Assembly: GCA_011763485.2 (NCBI GenBank)
Contig: JAANSK020086685.1
Location: forward strand, 1-27,191
DNA length: 27,191 bases
Origin: Isoetes engelmannii
Taxonomy: Eukaryota > Streptophyta > Lycopodiopsida > Isoetales > Isoetaceae
Direction: 5' to 3'
Shown: positions 9,500 to 19,474 of the stretch, piece after piece
How the letters are laid out: each line of letters starts with the position of its first letter
Position numbering within the stretch: position 1 is the stretch's first letter
The notes under the pieces: generated by a model
The model's input: the letters and a program-made list of their open reading frames with translations, nothing else
What the model was told of the DNA's origin: nothing
The model's database searches: none
Made by a program: the position numbers and the translations under genes

Positions 9500-10470
9500 G
9501 TCACAGGTTTATGTATTTGCTGAAAGTCTTTGCTTCTGTACAATCTTTTGCAAAAGATATTTGAAAGAGATACTGTACCATAGTTGAATTAGCGTGGAGA
9601 AAGAGCACTAAAAAATAACTTCAAAGAATTTCTTCCAGGCTCTTGATTATGTTGTATTTCAAGTATACAGATGTTATATCTCAAGCATACAATAAAGGAG
9701 GAAGAAGATTAGGCAGGCAAGGCAAAGTATGTGAAATGAGCTCAAGAAGCTCAATATCATCAAAGGGTTTTCAGAAATCTAGTGATAGAGGTATTGTCCA
9801 TCATGCTATTGTTCTTGTTTCTTATCTAGCTTCTATTCAGAAGTTGAGAACATGCGCCAAACTACTTATATATCTATTTTCTACCTTCAGTCATAATAAG
9901 TTCACTTTTTACTTTGCAAGAAGCAAGCAGCAAGTTCCCATGGTTCATGATGTAGGAGCTGTAGTAGAAGATATGCCATCCAACTCAAGACGTTTATTTA
10001 TTTGCTGAAAGTATTTGCTTCATATAATTTTTTGCAGCAAGACATTTTGAATAAGTACTGTATTATAGTTGAATACGCATGGAGAAAGAGCATTGAAAAA
10101 ATTAACTTTAACAAATTTCTTGCAGACTCTTGAGTATGCTATATCTCAAGCATACAATAATGGAGAGAGAAGATTAGGCAGGCAAGGCAAAGTATGTGAA
10201 ATGAGCTGGTTTTCAAAAATCTTGTGAGGAACTATAGAGGTATTGTCCACCATTATTTTTGTTTTCTTAACTAAATCCTATTTAGTTGTTTGTTCTTATC
10301 TAAATCCTATTCAGATGTTTGAGAACATATGCTAATCTATTTAATTTATATATCTATTTTCTTCCTTTGTCATAGTATATTCACTTTGATAATTTGCACG
10401 AAGCACCTAGCAGGTTCCCATGGTTCACAATGTAGGAATTGTAGTAGAAGATATGTCGTCAGTGCAATGA
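9500..10470. repeat. Imperfect tandem duplication, about 485-bp period
   Basis: TATTTGCTGAAAGTMTTTGC, a GGAGAAAGAGCA segment, a stretch reading SQAYNxGxRRLGRQGKVCEM, and a VPMVHxVGxVVEDM stretch recur about 485 bases apart (for example at 9521 and 10006). Intron-like TTGCAG or TTCCAG sites precede the SQAYN stretch in both copies, so this may be a duplicated exon-intron fragment of an unidentified gene. The first copy keeps one 121-codon frame (9643-10008); the second is broken by stops. The family was not recognised. Confidence 0.65.
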
Positions 10471-11009
10471 TTGTTTGTCAAACTATCATGTGCTGAGTTT
10501 TCACCATGAGTTTTCACCAATCCATGCGAGTTCAATGAATTCGTTACTCATTTTTTAGTTTTCTTAAACATTTAAGGTTGCTATGGGAATTTTAAATAAT
10601 TTCCATAACTTCAAATCAAATTGATGACATTAAGGGTGGTTGTGTGATTTCAAGACTCTGTTATTGCAAATTTGAGTGGATTTTAACATTAATTTTTTTT
10701 CTTCAATTTTGGTTATGGCAGCCTCAATGGGCCAACCTTGGAGCCTACGTGGCTGCCACCCAAGCCTTGGTGGTACTAGTACCTCCATCATTTTGCCACC
10801 GCATGCATAAGTTGAGATGGCATTGTCAATTTGGCATACGAAAACGTTTGCCACGTAGGATACTTCCTTGGTCATCTTGCCACGTTGCATGTATAGCCTT
10901 AAAGATGCTTATATGCGTGTTAATTTGATTACGTGCTTAAGTGCGCAGCCAATGGACACCCTCCTCTAATAAATTTTGCTTCTTTGAGAAGGACTATTGA
11001 TTTGGTCAT
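10471..11009. other. Non-coding spacer
   Basis: Frames on both strands at about 10630-10930 overlap each other and carry no known motif. GCCACC/GGTGGC-rich segments around 10740-10890 could be decayed element sequence. Nothing can be assigned. Confidence 0.4.
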
Positions 11010-11420
11010 GTTTCATCCTATTCTAGTTTCTCAAGACCAATAATTATTTGGTTCTTTGACTATTGTGATAGGCTTCAAGCTTTGAGAACTATTGATGTGG
11101 TTCTGGTTAGGGACTTCGGTCCCTTCTTGTTCTTGTGGTCGCATGTCCTTGGGACGCTGCCTTTGTAGTGCGACATTAAAATATTCTTCCTTCATTCCTT
11201 CCTTCCTTCCTTCCTATTCTAGTTTCTCAAGACCAATAAATATTTGGTTCTATTAAGGACTATTGTGATATAGTATATATTATGACGATAGCATATGTAA
11301 TGTGCAAGACCATTCAACAACATATCAAAACAAAGGCAGAAACAACTACATATTATGATGAGAATAGCAAACTCTCATCACAAAAGGGCGTACTTATTGT
11401 TCTTGAGAAACTAGAATAAA
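11010..11420. repeat. Direct and inverted short repeats with a TTCC microsatellite
   Basis: CTATTCTAGTTTCTCAAGAC followed by CAATAAWTATTTGGTTCT occurs at about 11020-11063 and again at about 11215-11256. An inverted match (TTCTTGAGAAACTAGAATAA) lies at about 11400-11420, next to the large fold-back element. A (TTCC)n tract covers 11195-11214. A GGGAC-TTCG-GTCCC hairpin sits near 11110-11123. Confidence 0.6.
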
Positions 11421-11425
11421 CAAAA

Positions 11426-11867
11426 GGGAAAGTTACCCAAATACCCTTAAAGTGTGCAAAAATTACCAAATTGCCCTTAATATTTGGCATTTTGGAAAAA
11501 AGTGGCAGTAACTTTTTTGTGATGATCTAAATGCAAATGTAGTCTTCAAACGAATTGTAGATCACGATGAGATCTTTCCAACGAGCGTAAGATTGCCTAA
11601 TTTGGAATTGATAATGTAAAGTTATGCAGTTTTAAATTCATGAAAATTTTAAACGCAAAAATAGTCATAACTTGAGATTGCAATCTTTAAATCATGTGAT
11701 CTTATATTTGCTGGAAAGATCTCATTCTTCTCTACGATTAATGTGAAGAGTACATTTGTATTTAGATTATCATCAAAAAGTTATTGTTATTTTTACCAGA
11801 ATGTCCCTCGGTCGAGGGGCGATTTGGTAATTCTTGCAAACGTCAAGGGTATTTTGGTAAGTCTCCC
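11426..11867. mobile_element. Fold-back MITE-like element, about 440 bp
   Basis: The two halves are imperfect reverse complements along almost their full length. The left end GGGAAAGTTACCCAAATACC is mirrored by the right end read in reverse (GGGAGACTTACCAAAATACC). The match continues through ATTACCAAATYGCCC, GATCTAAATGCAAATGTA and GATGAGATCTTTCCA to a centre near 11640. No coding capacity is present. Long imperfect palindromes without genes fit non-autonomous fold-back elements, and a transcript would form a double-stranded hairpin. No clear target-site duplication was found. It ends about 80 bases from the stop of the histone H3-like frame. Confidence 0.7.
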
Positions 11868-11946
11868 TATAAAATTTGTACAATATTTAGATTTGTACAA
11901 AAGTAGGTATAAGGTATAATAGATGGAATAGAAAATACAACATGAG

Positions 11947-12327
11947 CTAAGAATGTTTCTCCCCTCTAATCCTTTGTGCTAGATGTAGATCCTTGTGCAT
12001 GATGGTAACACACTTGGCATAGATGGCACAAAGGCTTGTCTCGCCGAACAATGCCACAAGATAAGCTTCTGCAGCTTCTTGAAGTGTCAGCACGGCAAGG
12101 GCTTGGAATCTAAGGCCGATATTGAACTCTTGGGCAACCTCACGGACTAGCCTTTGAAATGGCATCTTCTGTATCAAAAGTTCAGTGGACTTTTGATACT
12201 TGCGGATCTCCCGTAAGGCCATTGTGCCTAGCCTATATCTATGTGGCTTCCTTGTGGCTGGTGTGGAAGTAGGAGCAGGTCTAGCCTCTTTAAGTAATTG
12301 TCGCTTCAGAGTGGAAGTATGTGTTGC
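11947..12327 (-). pseudogene. Divergent histone H3-like frame
   Basis: The minus strand is open for 126 residues, and almost the whole H3 fold aligns: [63 protein letters not shown] and RIRGE before the stop. A TAG (12328-12330) closes the frame upstream, so an upstream exon or start is missing; the first ATG (12222) would remove the tail. Against canonical H3 numbering it has K27P, S28A, P43L, R63Q, K79N, D81G, E105G, H113Y, R116C, P121H and R128Q. Some of these lie in the H3-H3' four-helix contact (113, 116) and at modification sites (27, 79). Loop 1 is not lengthened, so it is not typical CENH3. It follows a retroelement-like leader and unknown ORF on the same strand. A decayed H3 gene or a captured fragment is most likely; an unusual H3 variant is possible. 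Confidence 0.75.
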
Positions 12328-12781
12328 CTATGGCTTGAAGATTAGACTTAAAATCTTTCCTCAGCTTGTTGGGTGTAGTATTTTGCTTTTGCTGGGGCGT
12401 GAGATTGCTTGACTCAGCCACATCCTGTTCCCAGTGAGTGCGATGGATATTGCGGATCTGTGTTCTTTTGGCTAACTCAGCCATATACCTCGCATGGTTT
12501 ATCTGCATATCGCACTCCACAGGTATGAGGAATCCATTAGGGAAGTTCTCGGGAATCTCCACCCAAGCAAACTGCTGAGTGGTCTTATCAAGGGAATACT
12601 CTGGGATGTAACAGCTTTTCCCTTGAAAGATACATTCCCCTTCACCCTTGCCTTCACCAAGATATACATAAGATCTGCCCCATTTCTTGAGATCACCGTT
12701 GGCTGACTCCTTGACGTTGGTTGTACCTGCTATCTCCATAATTCTCTCAGCCTCCTGCCTGATAAGTTTTGCAGGGGACAT
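12290..12781 (-). CDS. Unknown 163-codon ORF beside the H3-like frame
   Basis: An ATG-started frame of 163 codons, with no family recognised. It contains [27 protein letters not shown] and a polar glutamine/asparagine-rich C-terminus. Its end overlaps the start of the H3-like frame by about 38 bases in a different phase, on the same strand. Upstream, the minus strand also reads a coding-like VQVLHKLNDVDASYTL ending in a stop near 12790, so the ORF may be one exon or one piece of a frameshifted longer gene. The primer-binding site at 13123 lies about 340 bases upstream, which would place it where a retroelement gag-like gene would be, but no gag motif is seen. Confidence 0.4.
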   Translation of the reverse strand: MSPAKLIRQEAERIMEIAGTTNVKESANGDLKKWGRSYVYLGEGKGEGECIFQGKSCYIPEYSLDKTTQQFAWVEIPENFPNGFLIPVECDMQINHARYMAELAKRTQIRNIHRTHWEQDVAESSNLTPQQKQNTTPNKLRKDFKSNLQAIGNTYFHSEATIT

Positions 12782-13122
12782 GTCTTTAGATGAAGCTTAT
12801 ATATACTTTGCAAAGGGTCTGGACATTGTCGGGATGGAGGTCAAGGGTATAACTGGCATCAACATCATTTAGTTTGTGGAGGACCTGTACGTTGAGGTTC
12901 CAAAAGCAAACGACCTATTCTTGCTCCAGTTTAACTCTGCCCTTCCCTTTTCTTCAAAATTTCCTTCACTAATTAACTCCTAACTCTTAACTCACCTAAT
13001 TAGCTTGCTTCTCGTATTGGCAAAGGAATTTAGAGGACTTTTCTACCTCTTACTCTAATTATATCCTACTTGATTTAACTAAGTAGGCTATGGCACTGCT
13101 ATGATATGCTGTACTGAGATAT

Positions 13123-13135
13123 GGCTCTGATACCA
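13123..13135 (-). promoter_or_regulatory. tRNA-iMet-type primer-binding site
   Basis: The minus strand reads TGGTATCAGAGCC, the standard plant LTR-retrotransposon primer-binding site complementary to the 3' end of initiator tRNA-Met. It is preceded by ...GCATCACA and one spacer base, so an LTR ending in CA would start at 13137 on the plus strand. Confidence 0.6.
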
Positions 13136-13136
13136 C

Positions 13137-13500
13137 TGTGATGCTCCCCGGTCCTAAACGATACTTCCATCGTATAGATACGGGAAATCCCCTTCCCAGC
13201 AACAATAACACTGGGAAAGGCCCTCCATCTAACACGGGACACTTGTAATGATCAAGTGTCTGAGTGAAGGACAGGGGAGTGTCATTGACTCCATCCCTTC
13301 TCTGGGTTGTGGAAGCGTACATACATGTTATCTTGAAGAGTGGCCCATCCATCATCAGTACGAGCATCAACATACATCAATAATATATACAATGCATCAT
13401 GGATGAGGGTTCTACCCTGGGCTCAGCCTCAAGAAGGTTGACTGACGGTCAGGATCCCCGGATAACAACAAACGGAATCATGACAATGGCATTGGTTGGA
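13137..13500 (-). mobile_element. Possible LTR next to the primer-binding site
   Basis: On the minus strand this segment ends in CATCACA immediately before the primer-binding site, as a 5' LTR should, and contains a TATATATT stretch near 13387. The outer boundary is not defined because no second LTR is visible; the unmatched 5' TG could be anywhere up to the LINE fragment beginning near 13505. A degraded or solo 5' end is the simplest reading. Confidence 0.4.
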
Positions 13501-13504
13501 GCTG

Positions 13505-14170
13505 AGTTCGTGTATCCATGACCTCTTGAAGATATGAGCCCAGCAAGTCTACAACGGCTGTGTTCAATAGCTCATGTAATGGCTGGCCAGACACAACTAA
13601 CTGAACATGCCGTGCTTGGATATGATCGAATGCTAGACAGGTCTGAAGTGCATGACATTCATCCTCAATGGCTCCCTCTTGGCAACACCGACAGATCCTG
13701 TCCTCACATGCCTCCCGGGTCCATTGGCATGTCCCAATGCGAAGGCGATGTGCCCCATGTGGATGGAAGCCATCAGTCTATGCCTCTTCATAGGCAAATG
13801 AATACGCAAGTAGTGTTGTGGGCTTCAGGTGAGCATGGGATTGACCTGCTGTCGATAGTGTGCCATCTTGACGTGTGTCACATGCCAGAGTTTGCTAAGG
13901 AAGCAAGCCTCAAGGTACTGCCTCAATTGATTCTAGTCCTTCTCTGTTCGTACCTGCACGCACCTGTGTATCTGTACATTCCATCGGGAGAACCACTGAG
14001 CTTGCTTGTCCTTCCAACATGCTTTGAGACATTGTTGGCCCATTGCTACAGCTAAAGCAAGATTGGGCAAACAGGCATCAGAGATATCATTAGCAAGGTT
14101 GGCCAATGGATCACTAGGATTTAAATCTAGATGATCAGAGATAGTTGCAAGGGGTTAATCTAGTAGAGCA
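13505..14170 (-). pseudogene. LINE ORF2 C-terminal fragment, copy 2
   Basis: The minus strand reads PSDPLANLANDISDACLPN, KACWKDKQAQWFSRW, then HRLRIG and RICRCCQEGAIEDECHALQ. The last is the Cys/His knuckle typical of the end of non-LTR retrotransposon ORF2 proteins. One TGA and at least one frameshift interrupt it (the knuckle and the preceding segment are in different phases). The reverse transcriptase motifs are absent. Copies 1 (66-345) and 3 (23160-23300) are the same family. A 173-codon plus-strand frame over this stretch is its antisense. Confidence 0.65.
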
Positions 14171-15570
14171 AAATACATAACAACTACATAAATGTTTGTA
14201 TGGCCTGAACTCAAATGAAACCAAATGAATTGAAAAATTTCTTTCCTTTTTTTTTTGCAATGATAACAGGGTTCTTCAAGCCTTTTCGTACAAAGCATGT
14301 TATACCTCCACAACCACTAGGCTTTGTCCACGCATATTCCAGGCACAATCAAGAAGATCAAATCTTGGAATTTCAAGCAACCTATTAAATTCATGTTTCC
14401 ATGTTTCCGTGATAGTAACTATATCATACGATTCCGAAAGCAGAAAGATCTTTAGGGGGAGAACACAACAAACTGCAAGTCTAGTTCAAGCGCTGAATTA
14501 AGTACCTAGAGATGGAGAAATAGGCTCAAAAGCATCAAATTGTCTAGAAGAAAAAAAAAGTCAACAGTCTTTTGTAGCCTCCAGGGCAATGCACATACCA
14601 CAAATATTGGATAATATGGTCTTCCAACCTGAAGCCCAAGGAGAGTTCAACGCAGAGGGGGAGCACCAACCTAGCCACAAAAGCCTGTGCCGGGCCATCT
14701 TCACCGCATGTTGTCCTCCCAATGACTAAATTGGAGGTAGAATGCCGAACCATTGATCTTGATTTTGTTTAAGAAATATGGGCAAACTTGAACACTTGCA
14801 GGAAGCTAGGGTCCCCTTGTTAACAGACATGGATCGAGAACACTTCCAAGTGATCATGGATGATGTGATTAGTACGAACACAACTATGCATCTAACTACC
14901 AGATAATCAATTTAGACCCCTTTTATCCATGTTTCTTTGGCAACTAGGCAACCAACTCGAAGCAAGAGCTCTGCAACACACATGGATACGTTGATGGGTC
15001 CAATAATACTATACCTGACTAGGCTCTTGCACCAATGGTGAATAAGGTGGAGATGGGTTAATGCAAACCTCCCATGAAGACTTGATGCACGGTGTTGTCA
15101 ATTTGCAGGCTTCCACATACGCAAATGACATGTCATTACGAGCCTTACACCTACGACTTGTCCGCATCGTAGAGATCACACATTTCTTCACGTATATCAT
15201 GCATATACATGATAAAGGTATGATAATTGCTGCTCTATATATCTTTTAGTGCACTTTAGAGACACACTTTCTCAGCTACGTGTTCTGCAATACGGTTGTC
15301 ACCTAAAGGGCACTAATGTCTCAGTATAGGAAAACCTCACTATGTTTTAGCCATGTAAAAGAGGAGAAGAGCTATGTAAGATGACAAAAGCAAGACAAAA
15401 AAAAAAATGGGAAGTTTACTGATGAGGCATGCCTATTATTGGGGATCACTAGCCTTCTAATTTTTGGACTAGTTATTTGTAGCCTTGTCTACCGCCTCCT
15501 TTCGTTTGTGGGGTCCATGCCCTTGTTCTTACCGTCTCATGGCTTCTAATAGTCTCCACGGACATTAGTA
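14171..15570. other. Spacer, no gene recognised
   Basis: Small frames occur on both strands (for example 14544-14753 minus and 15009-15200 minus) without recognisable motifs. A minus-strand stretch near 15090-15120 reads CGSLQIDN, which vaguely recalls VPS13-like proteins but is far too short to call. Poly-T and poly-A runs are present near 14250 and 15400. Confidence 0.4.
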
Positions 15571-15623
15571 TCCATCCATCCATCCATCCATCCATCCATC
15601 CATCCACCCATCCATCCATCCAT
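15571..15623. repeat. (CATC)n microsatellite
   Basis: Thirteen or so CATC/TCCA units with one interruption (CACC). The tract adjoins the first copy of the 675-bp duplication. Confidence 0.95.
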
Positions 15624-15625
15624 AT

Positions 15626-16257
15626 ATCTTATTTCAGAACTAACTTTCTCACTAGGATAACCTCTGAAGTGGGCATACTAAATATTGAAAAAATGAGGTA
15701 GTTATAAATATCATATGATTTCAAACAATTTGACGTGGTACTCACATAATTGGAGATGATTGATCTATCCCCTCTTGACCCAATGCATTGCTTTTTCTTC
15801 CTTTGAGATGCCGGCAATTACTTCAGGTGGTGTTCTATTGTCGCCAATTCTAGAAAACTTTTCCAGGTTTGCTTTTTTAACAGATGAAGGTTTGTGTATA
15901 TTAAACCTTGTTGCGCCTTCCATCTTAGGTACCATCTGTAGAGAAGATCCAGAGACTCAATACTCAAAGTCCTTCTCTAGGCAGGATCTAGCTTATATGC
16001 TAGAACATAGCATTGCTGTACCCTAAAGGTAAGGTGAACTATCTCTATTTTTATCTCTAAAATATGCTTGTTATGTTTGGCTATTGCAGGGTGTCCAGGC
16101 ACGTGGGTTACTCAAATTGTACGGGCTCGGGTGTATCTCAGGTGTCTCAACATAAGAGACATCACCTTGCTCATAGCCACTCTAGGACAATAACTTGCTA
16201 GTAGAGGGCCTTCTGTGTCCCATGATCCTTCAAAGTTAACCACAAACCACTACATGA
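15626..16257 (-). repeat. 675-bp-period duplication, copy 1
   Basis: It matches 16301-16928 along its length with few indels, starting ATCTTATTTC in both. On the minus strand, 15935-15746 looks like an exon: it follows TTCTCTACAG and precedes GTGAGT, and reads RIGDNRTPPEVIAGISKEEK and AMHWVK before a stop shared by both copies. The plus strand also shows an intron-like GGTAAG...TTGCAG. The family is unidentified. If the minus strand is sense, the microsatellite lies at the 3' end, as for LINE or SINE tails. Confidence 0.75.
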
Positions 16258-16260
16258 TCG

Positions 16261-16300
16261 ACCTACCTACCTACCTACCTACCTACCTACCTACCTACCT
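16261..16300. repeat. (ACCT)n microsatellite, ten units
   Basis: Ten perfect ACCT units separate the two copies of the 675-bp duplication and adjoin the second copy at the same point where the CATC tract adjoins the first. Confidence 0.95.
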
Positions 16301-16928
16301 ATCTTATTTCAAAACTCTTTCTCACTACGATACTTTCTGAAGTGGGCGTATTAAATATTGAAAAAATAAGGTGGTTATAAATATCATATTGATTTCAAAC
16401 AATTTGACGTGGTACTCACATAACTGGAGATGATTGATCTATCCCTTCTTGACCCAATGCATTGCTTTTTCTTCCTTTGAGATGCCGGCAATTACTTCAG
16501 GTGGTGTTCTACTGTCGCCAATTCTAGAAAAATTTTCCATGTTTGTTTTCTTAATAGATGAAGGTTTGTATATTAAACCTTGTCGCGCTTTCATCTTAGG
16601 TACTCATCTGTAGAGAAGGTCGAGAGACTCAATACTTAAAGTCCTCCTCTAGGCAGGATCTGGCTTATATGCTAGAACATAGCATTGCCATACCCTAAAG
16701 GTAAGGTGAACTATCCCTATTTTTATCTCTAACTTATGCTTGTTATGTTTGGGTATTGCAGGGTGTCCGGGCACGTGGGTTACTCAAATTGTACGAGCTC
16801 GGGTGTATTTCAGGTGTCTCAACATAAGAACCATCACCTTGCTCATAGCCACTCTAGGATAATAGCTCCCTAGTAGAGGGCCTTCTGTGTCCCATGATCC
16901 ATCAAAGTTAACCACAAACCACTATATG
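16301..16928 (-). repeat. 675-bp-period duplication, copy 2
   Basis: Second copy of the unit at 15626-16257. The minus-strand frame RIGDSRTPPEVIAGISKEEK is preserved with one substitution in this stretch, but the putative acceptor region has changed. The same TAG follows the AMHWVK motif, so either the stop predates the duplication or the exon is read with a different end. Confidence 0.75.
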
Positions 16929-16940
16929 ATTCAAACTTTT

Positions 16941-17213
16941 TTAGGAGTTTTCTGCAAGCTGGGATACAAACTCATATAATCTGCTACACAAACTATCCCC
17001 ATTTAGGAATTCATCAGCATGTATGTTCCTTATATCTAGCTCATTAAAAATGTGCATAAACAAATCTGGAGTGACATTCAAGGAATGAACACCCTCAAGA
17101 GCAGATGCATAACTACCAGATGTAGGCGAAGGGGCCGAATGCCGAGCAACCTCCTCAGTCCGTGGCACCTCTTCATCATAGACATTAAGAGAAGTAATAG
17201 TCTGTGAATGATG
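16941..17213 (-). CDS. Coding-like terminal exon of an unknown gene
   Basis: The minus strand has an acceptor-like TTTCACCTAG, then an open frame of 90 codons ending in TAA: HHSQTITSLNVYDEEVPRTE, a Ser/Pro-rich piece, then hydrophobic-acidic helices including TPDLFMHIFNELDIRN and RLYEFVSQLAE. The composition and clean frame look protein-coding, and the acceptor fits, but no family is recognised and no upstream exon was found. It lies directly beside the 675-bp duplication on the same strand as its exon-like frames, so all could come from one decayed gene. Confidence 0.35.
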   Translation of the reverse strand, partial: HHSQTITSLNVYDEEVPRTEEVARHSAPSPTSGSYASALEGVHSLNVTPDLFMHIFNELDIRNIHADEFLNGDSLCSRLYEFVSQLAENS

Positions 17214-19142
17214 CTAGGTGAAAAGAAATCCGCATGAATTTAGCAATTTTTAGAATACAAATAACAAAGGAAAAGACCTGCTCCAAGAACAAGGGCAAAG
17301 CAAGGGGGAGTCACATATGAACCACATGCATGAACATGAGTGGTTCCTTTTTAGGGTTTCTAAGTATGTATGTACATGTGGGAAACAATACTAATTTCTT
17401 TTTTTAATTCCTTGTATATAAACGAGGGGGGTGCATAGTTGACGAGGAATTAAATTGTATTATACAGAGAGGTCAGACTATTTTGGTAGTCTAGTTGTAC
17501 CTAAATTACAATGTGCATCGAGTTCTTGAAAAAGAACTTAAGATAGAGTTTCTACTTCGGCATATAGTATGAAATCTATGAATTGAATGAAGAAGAAATA
17601 TGGATAATTTTGTGCATTGTGGTTCTGAACATAAGACATTTGATCTATTCTACACACTATATTATGTAAACACTTCAAAGATTTTTCTATATGCGATCGT
17701 ATAGGAGGAATTGTTTTATGATGAAATGAAGTATAAAATCATACATGTAAACCAAGGGACAAAGTGCAAGGACCAAGATCGATTGACTCCGAACCAAGGC
17801 AACGACATCCATGGATTCAATAACAAAAGCCGCATTGAAGATATAAAATTGAAGCACAAGCTATCACATGTATATACGAAGCAAAATCTTCCTTGTTGTA
17901 GTCGCCACCTCCTCCCAAAAAAGCTCGAATTTAGAATGGCATCTGCCATCACCTCCAAAGAAGGCTGGGCTGCCACAACAAACTAGAGTAGTCCACTCCA
18001 TCCGTCTCTCCTATGCATGCTTTGCAGATAGGCTGAGACATGATATGGCGTGATTGTAGCCTTCTAGAGATGCAATCTCATGGAGTCACCCTATGAGACT
18101 ACTCCAGGTTACCTTATCCCTGGTCCAATGAGGCAGGAATGGGACAAGTCCCTTCCATGAACATAATAGTTCCATGTGTGGCTAAAGGATGTGGCCTCCC
18201 ACGACCCTCATCCGTACCCGATTGAACCCCCCAAAATCCATATGCACCTGTGCCTATTGTGCCCCGGACGATCTTTCGGATCGACACTTGCGATCCATGG
18301 GTCTTAGACCCACACCCGGCCCTCCTAGTGTCAGATTATAAGCCTAGCATACAAAGACAGAAGCCAACCTCGGCTAGATCTCGCCTCCACTTCACCATTA
18401 TTTCCATTATCTGGTGCTCAATCACATCATAGCGTCTATAGCCCGGTGGGCTCTATGCATAGGCCGCAATTATTGGGATTTATGGGATTCTAGCTGGGAG
18501 CATCTACAATTCTAGTAGCATGTTAGGTCTCTACCCTACTCCCCCTTTCCCCCCTTTCCACAAGCACAAAAGATGCAGCAAGAACTACCATAACTCCATT
18601 CATAACCTCAATTGAGCAACAACATAAGATCTAATCATTCATCTAGTCAACAAAGGGTTAGTTCCTATCTAGAACACATCTAGATTACTAACCGGTATCT
18701 TGACTGGAATCGTTATCATGAAGGTTATCCACCCTTCCTTCACTAACTGGTCAGATTGTCTCCTCCAAGCAGCTTGTCCTCCCCCAAATCAAGTTGGGGC
18801 GAATTGGAGTGAAGCTCCAATTTGTCTAGGCCTATTTCTTAGCAAGTTTCCCTGGCCCAATCAATTTGGGCCAAGTGGCCAATGCTAAATTAATTAATCA
18901 CACATTAGTTAATTACTTTAGTATTTTTAGCCTCTAATATTTGCAATTAGTTCTTGGCATAGCTAAACTTATGTTAATAAAAAATTAAGATACCATCAAT
19001 TATTCATGGTGACGTGTCATGTACTTATACCCAAAGGGCATATAAAATACCTGGAACGTCACGAAAAGTAGCACAACAAGTCACTCCGACATTTCCTCCT
19101 CCAAGGTCATGGCATATGGCTTGGAAGAACTGTCTTTTGTAG
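17214..19142. other. Spacer, no gene recognised
   Basis: No motif is recognised in the short frames at 17711-18053 or 18250-18432. Around 18800-18872 two perfect short hairpins occur (AATTGGAG/CTCCAATT at 18802-18822 and GGCCCAA/TTGGGCC at 18854-18872). The T/C-rich tract at 18536-18560 would be a polypurine run on the minus strand, a feature that can flank LTRs, but no LTR pair was found. Confidence 0.4.
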
Positions 19143-19400
19143 ACCCATCATCCATGGACTCTCCATCCAGGTACTGGATTCTCGGCTGTAGCTGCTCGTT
19201 GTGGAGATGACGGAATAAGGCTAGCAGCATTTCATAGAGTCTCAGTGCCAGACAATATCAATATTATTAGGTACCACATGCTGATAATTGGAGTTGGGAA
19301 TTCGATTAGAATGGACACAACATCAGACTGGGTTAGCTATGTTGGTGCTAAAGTGGAACACATTATGATCAAGTCAGAGGCATATACAAGAATTTTCTGA
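19143..19400 (+). pseudogene. Coding-like frame, family unknown
   Basis: An 85-codon frame without an initial ATG runs between a TAG (19140) and a TGA (19398-19400), reading PGTGFSAVAARCGDDGIRLA and later GVGNSIRMDTTSDWVSYVG. The amino-acid mix looks like protein rather than random AT-rich translation, and a CCATCCAG/GTACTG site at 19170 could be a splice junction. I cannot assign a family; a decayed exon or chance are both possible. Confidence 0.2.
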
Positions 19401-19420
19401 GAAGATGTTTTAGATTAGCA

Positions 19421-19474
19421 TGGATGCTAATATCATATCATGAACAATGGATGCTAATATCATATCATGAACAA
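19421..19474. repeat. Perfect 27-bp tandem repeat, two copies
   Basis: TGGATGCTAATATCATATCA plus TGAACAA is present twice without mismatch at 19421-19447 and 19448-19474. Confidence 0.9.

Noticed and set aside
11947-12327. Centromeric histone CENH3
   Set aside because: Loop 1 is not lengthened and the core follows canonical H3 closely ([19 protein letters not shown]), so a general H3-like label is safer.
13534-14055. 173-codon plus-strand frame (and its relative on the minus strand at 64-351)
   Set aside because: The opposite strand reads the LINE ORF2 Cys/His knuckle region, so these repeated frames are antisense shadows.
15009-15200. VPS13-like LQIDN motif on the minus strand
   Set aside because: Only a handful of residues resemble the family and stops follow; this could easily be chance.
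15571-16300. CRISPR-like regular repeats
   Set aside because: These are uninterrupted tetranucleotide microsatellites without spacers, in a eukaryotic context.
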